From: Byssochlamys sp. IMV 00236
Lineage: Eukaryota > Ascomycota > Eurotiomycetes > Eurotiales > Thermoascaceae
DNA: 14,944 nucleotides
Direction of reading: 5' to 3'
NCBI GenBank assembly: GCA_001931875.2
Contig: MSJH02000175.1
Coordinates: 1 to 14,944, forward strand
The translations under genes and the position numbers were made by a program. A model generated the notes under the pieces. It had not been told where the DNA came from. It saw nothing but the letters and a program-made list of their open reading frames with translations, and ran no database searches. Below, in pieces: positions 1 through 7,645 of this stretch. Numbering within the stretch: position 1 is the stretch's first letter; every line of letters starts with the position of its first letter.

Positions 1-225
1 TAATGGTCACTGACGACCTCATCACGCCAATAATCAAACGATGATAATTAGATAAGTAGCAAATAGATAAGTAATATGAATTTTTTTTATTGTATGTTAA
101 TTCCAAATCGGTACGTTAAAAAAGCAGACTATCGTTTGCTATTCAAAATGGAAAGAATATATGAAAGAAGGACAACGTTTTACGACGAGTGGCGAGCGGA
201 GAGCAGATGGTGTAGATATCTGCTG
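1..225 (+). repeat. Left arm of a 225-bp perfect inverted repeat
   Basis: This arm is the exact reverse complement of 5556-5780; I compared all 225 positions and found no mismatch. Past position 225 there is one mismatch, then six more matching bases (227-232), after which the two copies diverge. The arm begins at base 1 of the window, so it may extend further left. In the right arm the outermost three bases are the stop codon of a Tc1-like transposase. Base 1 (TAA, the same three bases) may therefore be the end of a second transposase copy lying on the + strand just outside the window. Perfect identity implies recent duplication, gene conversion, or an assembly effect at a contig edge. A 50-codon reading frame (from 76) is shared by both arms but resembles nothing I know and is probably incidental. 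Confidence 0.95.
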
Positions 226-232
226 ACAAAAG

Positions 233-637
233 TGATCTATCTAGAGTGTTCAGACAGTAATTGTGCTGAAATGCATCATTTGAACGGCTCATGGAACCTG
301 CATTGTATAAGTCATAGCACTCAACAATATATTCTCTTTCGTAAGCTTGAAATGTTGTCCGATACCAATGGCAGACACGCAAGCGACTTGGGAGAAAGAA
401 AAAGCATCTTGGCACGACGCTACTCATAATTGATCAATATGACGCCAAAATGGAAAGCCATACGACCAAACCACTTTCACTCAGGGCGAAGAACAGTATG
501 TCGTCCCCTACTACTGTGCATCGATGAGGCTACCAGTAGATTCCTTGGCCAATCCAAAGAAATAAAGACAAACGAGTAAAGGAAAAACAGCAAAAAAGCT
601 TGAGTTGGTTTCTGGGGGTGTGGCCGCTAATGTTTAA
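233..637. other. Unassigned stretch between repeat arm and ORF1 remnant
   Basis: About 400 bp without a recognisable gene. Open frames run into it from the left repeat arm on both strands, but their predicted proteins resemble no family I know and they stop near 427. The last part (about 560-637) directly precedes the retroelement ORF1 remnant and may be its decayed 5' leader. That is an inference from position only. Confidence 0.4.
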
Positions 638-1801
638 ATGTCAGACATATCGAATATGACAATTGGCAAGCAAAAATCAGTATTCTTGATGCTTCCGCGT
701 TTTTCTTTATTCCCCATGGTTCTTTCACTTCCCGATACTTTTGGGTCAATGCCACCAGACATTGCACCTATATCACCCAATATTAATTCAAGCGTCCCTT
801 CAGAACTTCCCACACAGATACTGATATTGTCAACCCTCAACAACCAACCGCAACTCGTACCTATGCCGCGATCGCTTCACTTCCATTAACAACCAAGGCA
901 TCTCCCAAAGGGATCTCTACTGTTCGAAAGGAAATTTCTTTGTATCGATTCTTTGACTCTATCAATGAAACAAACCCGTCGACTTATTCAATTCATCGAA
1001 CGGGCACCACTGATCACTTTGTGTTTTATCGCATTCCACACTGTCTCAAGAATCTCAAAGTTCCTTTCAGCATCGCCCTCAGCGAAAAGTTTCCTTTCGG
1101 TGTAGAATTAGGCTTTACTACCCATGCATATGTCCAAGGCACAGTCATCGAAGTCATCCTCATTTCTGCTAAACACTGCAAAGAAGCTGTAGCGACCCCC
1201 CTGGTCGTAGAAATCAGGTTTTTACTGCCTCACCTGCTGTACACCCGGACCGTGCACTTCTTAGAGTAAATTTAACTAAGATTACTATTATGCCTATTGA
1301 GCAGTTAAGAGATAAGCTATTGAATAACCTCGCCTGGTACGGTATAGTTAGAGAGTTATTTATCTTGATGATTGGACCCAACGCTGGTTTTCCGGTAATG
1401 GGTGCATTTACCTGGAAAGACCGCCTAGCTCTGAAATTAAGTTTGATCCTTTGGCATATAAGATACCTCTTGATGGTGACCACTCCTGTTTGGGTACGTG
1501 GTCCAAAATGGACAAACATCGCATTTATTGTAAGGCTATGGGCTACATTAGGAAGGATTGCCCTTCACTTCCGACTGAAACGCGTACTTGCTTCGTATGT
1601 AATAGCCGTGGTCACATCGCTCGTAACTGTCCTAAGATTACAAATCCCAATCAGACAGCCTCCAAACGTCGTCGACCTATCCCTCTCGACAGTAGTTACG
1701 AAGCACCTGTCACTGTTCTTTCTCGCCCTGTTGAACCACTATCGTCCACTATAAAACATTATTGTCTTTCAGCCGTTTTTTATACAAGATGGCTCATATA
1801 A
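638..1801 (+). pseudogene. Decayed zinc-knuckle retroelement ORF1 (Gag-like)
   Basis: Three blocks in three different frames read like consecutive parts of one nucleic-acid-binding ORF1 of the kind seen in Mucorales retrotransposons. Block A (about 845-1215) contains TYAAIAS. Block B (about 1211-1425) contains VNLTKITIMP and continues to about MGAF. Block C (about 1418-1801) starts around the motif RPPSSEIKFDPL and holds the zinc knuckle. A Ser/Pro-rich leader (638-about 800) lies in yet another frame. Block C has an intact CX2CX4HX4C knuckle, CFVCNSRGHIARNC (1589-1630). Just before it is a degenerate knuckle in which the first Cys position is Arg (residue 24 of the local frame) and the His position is Tyr (residue 32). 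Frameshifts near 1212 and 1418, and probably near 800-840, make it non-functional. No reverse transcriptase, RNase H or integrase follows in the next 1.4 kb. A non-LTR (LINE) ORF1 is my preferred reading; an LTR-element Gag cannot be excluded. Confidence 0.72.
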
Positions 1802-3245
1802 TGATAGCAAACTTGGTCAAATTAACTTTCTATATTTCTTTTCAAACTGTCAGGTACCATGGTTAGTCTAAAGGTCTCAGATGACTTAGATCAAAATGAC
1901 AGATACAGCGTATTGCCTGCTGTCTCAAAGTATACAGATACAGGCCTGTTATACACATCTGCAACTAACTGAATACAAAGGATCGAACAAACAATTAAAT
2001 GGAGGAGTAGAGTTATAGTTACTAAGGATTCTTTCAACATCCGTGTAATGTTTCATTTTATCTACAAATTTCAAGTTACTTTAACATCCACTTTAAAAGA
2101 TAGTATTTTGTACGCATACTTTTGTATAATTCATGCTTAGTTCTCATGCGAGCATAAGCTTAAATCAATCAATCGCAAAGTGGGGTATTTGTCGTATTTC
2201 TACATTTATATCAAATCAGACTATATCCTTTGACGTAATTTAACCAATATATTTAGTACACAGGCCAAAGTTGTGTTTTTTATTCGATATTAGCATAATA
2301 CCTCGTATTAAACTCACAACACTGATTCATGTCGTCTATAGTCTGTAGTAGTTGATGACAATTCATAAGATGTAATTGGTTGACAACATTTATTATTCTA
2401 TTTAAAGATCAATTTCCTTTTTCCCATGAGTCACTTCCTTTGTTAATAAAAGGGCTACAAAGAGACTCATTTCATCTTTTTGTATTTTAAATCTTTCCCG
2501 AATTAAAACTACTTATTCACCGATTATCACATTGTTCATAGCGTTTTCGCGTGTGTATAAGAAAAAACAGGTCTTTGCTATTTATAAAACATCATTCCAT
2601 GAATCATAGACGACTTCTTAGAGTTCTTCTTTTAGACGGCACTGGATTCGTACCTGATCAATTGTTGATCTGAGAGCTGAAACCTAGACACAAATAGGAG
2701 AGTATTTATTCCGAGGAACCTTATTTTGTCTTTTAATGCAGTAAGCGTTATTTTCTATTTCCAGTTCTATTGTTATGTCATTGTGAAGCTTCAGCTTATT
2801 GTATTTATTGGTTCTCTACTTGTCTCAATGTAGCTTTACTGTCAACATTGGATCATAAATATGCTCATGCAAAGACTATAAAGTTTATTCATCATTTCTA
2901 AGTCAATATCTATTCCTTATGATGCAATTCATTGTTAGATCTGAAGTAAACCTTGCCTGCATGAGTGATGCTGCTCAAGCTTTATTGCATATTTTATCAT
3001 TTATAATGTCTAATTTATAACACTAGACAAACCACGCCTACACTCAACACTATATATAGCATTGAAGTATAAGAGAAGCATCTGTCGATGAATCTGTAAT
3101 AATCTTTTTATTATGCTGAGAGTTCATTTTAAAAATAGCAACATTTTATAAGAAAACAGGATTATCCCATGAATTTATCACGGCCAATGAGAATTAGGCA
3201 TGACGCATCTATAAGAATAACGCATTTTGTGGTCAATCTTTTCTT
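1802..3245. other. AT-rich non-coding stretch
   Basis: I see no convincing gene, RNA gene or element in these 1.4 kb. There is no reverse transcriptase remnant despite the ORF1 remnant immediately upstream. A TATA-like run lies near 3050-3058. At about 2544-2557 a short stretch (TTTTCGCGTGTGTA) resembles the 12-bp unit repeated at 3327-3374. Confidence 0.5.
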
Positions 3246-3695
3246 TTGCTTTTCTTTCTTCAAAATAATTTGAACTTGGTAAGCAACCCAAAAAACAATT
3301 ATGCATATGTCACACTAATTTTATCTTCGTGTGTATTTTCGTGTGTATTTTCGCGTGTATTTTCGCGTGTGCGTAGTGTTTACCTTACCAATAATTTTCT
3401 TTACTCCCTGTTTCCTGTATCATGGCTAGTAATAACCACTACGATGGATATACTGGTAATAACATACTCTGTTAAAAAAGCAACAGTTTTAATGATTAAC
3501 ATTGTAGAATTGAAGTCATATATACTATCAGTCAAAACACCATCGTTTGAGTCATTTGTGGTTGCGAATCAGCAAAAAATCGCAATCTGGTCGTTAATGA
3601 TGAAAACCAACTCACCTGACGACTTTTTTGAAATTTGGAAGCGTCTATTTATCCGATTAATAAGAATTGAACGGCCCTTGTTGAAGATAAGGTAA
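3246..3695 (+). CDS. Doubtful hydrophobic ORF with VFS repeat
   Basis: An open frame of 149 codons from ATG. I do not recognise the product. The N-terminal third is hydrophobic, with runs of VFSC/VFSR encoded by a 12-bp tandem repeat (3327-3374), followed by a second hydrophobic stretch around LFPVSWLVITT. The C-terminal part is more mixed and ends in a basic tail (RLIRIERPLLKIR). Composition is AT-rich like the surrounding non-coding DNA, and the repeat could have lengthened the frame by chance. It may be a small membrane protein, the remains of a repeated gene, or a spurious ORF. No second copy or homologue is visible in this window. Confidence 0.2.
   Translation: MLFFLQNNLNLVSNPKNNYAYVTLILSSCVFSCVFSRVFSRVRSVYLTNNFLYSLFPVSWLVITTTMDILVITYSVKKATVLMINIVELKSYILSVKTPSFESFVVANQQKIAIWSLMMKTNSPDDFFEIWKRLFIRLIRIERPLLKIR
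3327..3374 (+). repeat. 12-bp tandem repeat, four units
   Basis: Four head-to-tail units: TCGTGTGTATTT twice (3327-3338, 3339-3350), then TCGCGTGTATTT (3351-3362) and a final diverged TCGCGTGTGCGT (3363-3374). The unit length is a multiple of three, so the frame through it (3246-3695) stays open and reads VFS plus Cys or Arg. Differences between units are T/C changes at one site plus decay of the last unit. Confidence 0.85.
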
Positions 3696-4140
3696 ATGCA
3701 GCCAGTGTATATAGCTTAGGTTCCTCATATTGCTCTTCCTCTTACATTTATAAATACTCCATAGAGCTTGCAAGAAAAACACTGTCATTTGGAATGCGAT
3801 TGCAAACAGCAAGAATGAACGAGTAAATACACGAAAGACAGTACAATGGATGATATTTATCTTTGTTATCATATCCTGTGCTTATTTTTATTTACTTTCC
3901 TTTCCAAGAATATAGCTTCTGTCACCTATTTAGCCTCCAGCATCCGAACATTGACTGCCTTAGCTAACGATGGGAGCAACTTAGTGATTGCTAATCAACA
4001 TAAAAACAGAAAGAGATGCTTCAATGACATCGAAGTGGCCGCTACCGGTTCGTCCAAGGATACCATTGCCAGTTTGTCCAAAGAATCTATCTCCAGCTCG
4101 TTTAATGATACCATCAACTCGTCCGAAGATGCTTCCGTCA

Positions 4141-4192
4141 GTATGCCGAAGGACGTCGCCATTTATAACCCCGGTGAAAGCTCTGTTGGAAG
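4141..4192 (+). other. Possible 52-nt intron (or frameshift zone)
   Basis: The likely reading frame moves from the 3846 frame to the 3988 frame somewhere here. A GTATGC donor at 4141, a TATAAC branch-like site near 4164 and an AG at 4191-4192 define a 52-nt intron whose removal gives exactly the needed shift. Against it, the acceptor lacks a pyrimidine tract, and the 8-residue repeat pattern continues into the proposed intron. A simple indel is the alternative. Confidence 0.3.
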
Positions 4193-4778
4193 TTTTGTTT
4201 GGAATGGCATTGAAGAAATTGTCATCTGAGGCTTGGAATGAAGAAGAATCCCGTCTACTCGACCAATTGGATAGCCCGTTCATTGACATAAACACGACCT
4301 TCTGCAATCTCGTCAAATCTATTTTGAATAAGAATGGTAGTGATATGGACTCCTCAGATTTGATTACTCTTAAGCTTTGCCTCTCCCGTATTGTCAACCT
4401 CATGAATCCCAAGCAAGCTGAGCGGGTGATCCGGTATTTGCGAATTGACGATGAGAAGAAGCAAGTTCGAGGCTCAATTGACGAGTTTTTGAAGCATAGT
4501 TTGAACAAAGATGCACACAAAGCTTATGACAAGATTCTGGATGTTTTTGAGACTGGTAGTTGCTTGGAAGATGCTCTCATAGTGATCGATGCATTGAAAA
4601 AACCTCTGTTGGAAAGGAAGGAAAGAGATACTAATATGTATCGAATGCTGAAAATCGTGGAGCACGTGCTTGGTTATCTGTATGCTTGCAGGGATGATGA
4701 TTCTGAAGCCACTGTTTATCGCTGAATTGCAATGATATTGGATGAATTGTTCTGCGGCACTGATGTGATGCCTGCCGA

Positions 4779-4863
4779 GTAAGTGAATAATAAAAAGAGG
4801 GAGAGGGCACTGTGTCAAAAGGAAGAGATTCTTATTTTTTTTTTATCTCTGCATCACTTTAAG
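4779..4863 (+). other. Intron in the PD-(D/E)XK-like gene
   Basis: GTAAGT donor at 4779 and TTTAAG acceptor ending at 4863, with a run of T before it (about 4834-4844). Splicing changes frame from the 3988 series to the 4913 series. It creates a GAT codon at the junction, and the family-like sequence DEETCSECTKNTRLYND runs straight into the C-terminal domain. The match in frame, signals and protein pattern makes this a good call. Confidence 0.8.
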
Positions 4864-5410
4864 TGAAGAAACATGTAGCGAATGTACCAAGAACACTCGT
4901 CTTTATAACGATATGGTATTTGGTACCTCTTCCGAAAGCAACTTTGGACGGAAGATCAACCTTCTGATCAAATATGGTAAAAATCAAGAGCTAGAGATAT
5001 CAAGCAATGAATTCAAAAAGAACGGTGTGACACCAGCCATGGCCATAATGCAGCAATGCAAAAATCTTCGTGCCAACGGTACCATCCTGGACGCTCTGCA
5101 ACGGTTGAACGGAAGGACGTCAGTAAAGCAAGTTGTGGCAATGGACTGGCTAGGCTATGTTGGCTACATGTTTACTCTCTTGGATATCAACGGTGTATAT
5201 TTTGGCGAAAAGATTGGTGTTCTACTGTTGCCAAAGTCTGTCATGGACTTGCGCTCTTTCATCAATACACTGGATATTTTGTTTTGCTATAGGCGCTTTG
5301 TCATCTCTTTAGGTCAAGAAGCATTATCAGTACGGAGCAACCAGCAGAGCATGGATACCTTGCGTAAGATGATTGACGTCTCAAACCTGCCTCCATCAGG
5401 CCAAGACTAG

Positions 5411-5555
5411 CATCATATCTTTTTCACGCCAACCCACTGTCGCATAAAGAAGGTTAATAATGCCTGAGCATAATTATTGTATTCCCCTGGATTCATACAT
5501 CCTTTGTATCTTTGTTCCTACCTCTCCACCCTTCATTTACTTGTCTCCCTTTTGC
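5411..5555. other. 3' flank of the PD-(D/E)XK-like gene
   Basis: Short non-coding spacer between the stop codon at 5408-5410 and the right inverted-repeat arm. No clear polyadenylation signal lies in it. The first AATAAA on this strand is inside the repeat arm (5690-5695), so transcription of the gene may end within the repeat. Confidence 0.4.
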
Positions 5556-5780
5556 CAGCAGATATCTACACCATCTGCTCTCCGCTCGCCACTCGTCGTA
5601 AAACGTTGTCCTTCTTTCATATATTCTTTCCATTTTGAATAGCAAACGATAGTCTGCTTTTTTAACGTACCGATTTGGAATTAACATACAATAAAAAAAA
5701 TTCATATTACTTATCTATTTGCTACTTATCTAATTATCATCGTTTGATTATTGGCGTGATGAGGTCGTCAGTGACCATTA
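5556..5780 (-). repeat. Right arm of the 225-bp perfect inverted repeat
   Basis: This arm is the reverse complement of 1-225 without mismatch. Its outer end (5778-5780) is exactly the TAA stop of the Tc1-like transposase on the minus strand. Read in the transposase direction, the repeat is the DNA immediately downstream of that gene and probably part of the same element. Its inner end points at the 3' end of the PD-(D/E)XK-like gene (stop at 5410), 145 bp away. I looked near 7000-7070, upstream of the transposase, for a copy of the inner end that could serve as a classical Tc1 terminal repeat and found none. The arms are therefore not shown to be the terminal repeats of the Tc1 element itself. 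Confidence 0.95.
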
Positions 5781-7044
5781 CATGGGCACTTTGTTTCGCC
5801 ATTTATCCCAGCAATTGAAGGAATGCGAAACGAAGCCTTTGAAGTGAGTTTTCTCCACGCTTTTGCATGCTTCTGTAATTCTTTTTGATAATGTGTCTTC
5901 TTGTAAAAACCTATGGCGCTTAACCTTGCTATTTGCTACTACCCAAAACTGTTCTATTGGGTAAAGCTCCGGAGAGTAAGTAGAAAGATACACACATCTA
6001 TATCCTCGATACTCAATATACCTCTCTATGTTTTCATGTGTATGAATGGGGATACTATCCATAATTATATAATGACCTTTCATATGCGGATACTTGTTCA
6101 TTTCATTTAGAGTCGTTTTTAAAAAACTGATATAGTGACCTGTTACAGTTCCTAAGCTTATGTATACATCAGTCTTTCTCTTCTTTGTGGGTCTTGGCTT
6201 TTTTACGCCAACTGTAATCAAACCTGCAGCTGATATAGCGCCCAATATAGACGTTGTGTTCGCTCTTGTTGTTGGCCTAGTAACAATAGAACGAGTTCCT
6301 TTTTTAGACCAAGCCCTTGAACGCTTCATATTTATATCAAAAGCAGACTCGTCGAGAAATACGTAATTCGTCAAGGATTTCATGTCTTTATTTTTCCATT
6401 TACATACCCAATCGTACCACTCTATAACCTTTGTTGGACTGTTTCTTTTGATAGAATGGAAATCTGCTTTTTTCAACGAAAGGTTGCATTCGCTTCTCAT
6501 GAAATTGTAAACAGTGCTACGTGACACTTTAAGATCATTGAAACGCTTCAATAAATGCTCAACTACTTCAACAACAGATATAGAGGGGTTAGCATTAGTG
6601 AAGTTAACAACAGCCATTTTATGCTCTTCGGTCAATATACACTTGCGACAGACCGGTTTACAATTGTCAAAAATACTATCAGGGCATATATTATACTGCT
6701 TAACCCACCTGCGCAGTTCGAATGTAAATGCCCAGTTGCTTCGCTGCAGCTGATGCACTCATACACTTTTCAATCTTCAGATCGAAAAATCTAGCATTAT
6801 CCTGAACGGTATAGCGCGCATACTCACGCTTTACATTTGCCTCTTTCATATGAATGCCTTCATCTTTTGGCTTTTCTATCAGCATTGGACAAGCCGAGGA
6901 AGATTCACTAGACGCCGCGCATTTTAAGTATTCAGTGTGAGTCGCAATCGTCTCAACAATAAATTCATTCTGATAAACGATATACTCTATCGACTCAGGG
7001 CCACCATTTATATTCTTTCGAATGTCCAGAGATTTGTGCGATAT
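5778..7044 (-). pseudogene. Tc1-like DD34E transposase, frameshifted
   Basis: A cut-and-paste transposase of the Tc1/mariner superfamily, of a type I recognise from Mucorales. The minus-strand frame from about 7044 to 6700 carries an acidic/Ser-rich leader and a helix-turn-helix (KREYARY, CMSASAAAKQLGI, IRTAQ), then stops. The next frame (6758-5778) picks up at RWVKQYN, giving a second HTH (VSRSTVYNFM) and the catalytic domain. Counted in that 326-residue frame, Asp136 lies in FLDESAF, Asp234 in IIMDSIPIH and Glu269 in YSPELYPIEQFW; 34 residues lie between the second Asp and the Glu. The break near 6708-6711 fits loss of two bases. All three catalytic residues are kept, but their surroundings depart from the usual MDNAPIH and SPELNPIE. 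An in-frame TGA at 7045-7047 bounds the readable N-terminus. The C-terminus (RNKVPM) looks natural and its TAA is the edge of the inverted repeat. Confidence 0.85.
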
Positions 7045-7066
7045 TCATTTTTCAGCGACATGGTTT

Positions 7067-7363
7067 CTAAAAATACGACGTCCATTGATCTTTTTCATTG
7101 TTTTTTGCTTCAGCAACCGGCTTTTTTGCAGCACAATACTCTTGACCGTGTTTACAGATGAGATAAACCATTCTTTTGTTAGATCTCAAAGTGGCCAGGA
7201 CAATACTATGTTCTTTTCCGAACTCTTTGGCAACTGCCTCAAGTTCATCAATAGAAGAGAACTGAGCACCAATCGCGAATTTTTCAATGAAAGCATGCTC
7301 AATAGAAGTAGCAACTTCATCATCTTGATTCAAAGTATCTTTGGCAAAGTTAAGTTGGGGCAC
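7067..7363 (-). pseudogene. FAR1/MULE-like transposase N-terminal fragment
   Basis: A 98-codon frame that resembles the N-terminal DNA-binding region of FAR1-type, Mutator-like (MULE) transposase proteins of Mucorales. The stretch FSSIDELEAVAKEFGKEH is followed by the core MVYLICKHGQEYCAAKKP, with Cys and His as expected for the start of a FAR1-type zinc finger. It stops at 7067-7069 before the finger could be completed, and I find no MULE catalytic domain downstream. Only 22 bp separate it from the readable N-terminus of the Tc1-like transposase on the same strand. Probably a truncated copy; a small adapted regulator is less likely. The family call is from memory of the pattern and is moderate only. 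Confidence 0.45.
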
Positions 7364-7645
7364 AGTGAATAAACGCGAAAAAAAAGGCTTGGTGTAATGA
7401 TATAACTTTAACGAAGATAAAGTTCAGGAACACTGCGTATTTATTTTACTCCATGTTTGAAGCGTGTACATTTTTATATTTTTTGATGTACAAACTAACT
7501 CTGGCATAGACTGACTTTTGAGATGGTAGATGAACTAAAGATATTAACAACTTCTCTACCATATTTAATTTGACATGGTTATTCATAATAAAATGTTGAT
7601 AGGGAATGTCATTTGTATAATTAGAAAAGATGCCAGTGATTAATC

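Larger units (their letters stand above)
3846..5410 (+). pseudogene. PD-(D/E)XK-like Mucorales repeated protein, probably broken
   Basis: I recognise the general layout of a repeated protein family of Mucorales; its function is not known to me. Three parts are visible. First is a Ser-rich N-terminus (frame from 3846) with 8-residue repeats. Second is a helical middle domain (frame 3988-4725, from about LSSEAWNEEESRLLDQL to SEATVYR). Third is a C-terminal domain (about 4864-5410) with GRKINLLIK (from 4946) followed by NEFKK (from 5006). The spacing Asp-x(16)-Glu-x-Lys is like a PD-(D/E)XK nuclease core, but the Asp position is Asn here (4958-4960). An intron (4779-4863) joins VMPA to DEETCSECTK in frame, restoring family-like sequence. 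Two defects are an in-frame TGA (4723-4725) directly before the intron-bearing exon, and a frame change near 4140-4200 that is either a small intron or an indel. The start is uncertain: the first 25 residues from 3846 are hydrophobic and may not belong. If the TGA is real, only a truncated protein of about 245 residues lacking the nuclease-like domain could be made. Confidence 0.6.

Noticed and set aside
143..427. 94-codon minus-strand frame
   Set aside because: Partly inside the repeat arm, with no domain or compositional sign of coding.
76..429. 117-codon + strand frame and its partner at 5493-5705 (-) sharing their first 50 residues
   Set aside because: The shared part is simply the inverted repeat read from both arms. 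The frames diverge immediately after it and neither resembles a known protein.
2656..2670. Small palindrome GATCAA-TTG-TTGATC
   Set aside because: A 6-bp stem in AT-rich DNA is expected by chance, and nothing ties it to a function.
3558..4010. Short similarity VVANQQK (about 3559) and VIANQHK (about 3984)
   Set aside because: Only about seven residues and no flanking similarity, so too weak to claim a duplication.
3981..4520. 179-codon minus-strand frame opposite the PD-(D/E)XK-like gene
   Set aside because: Shadow of the 24-nt repeats and coding sequence on the other strand; the + strand reading matches a known family pattern.
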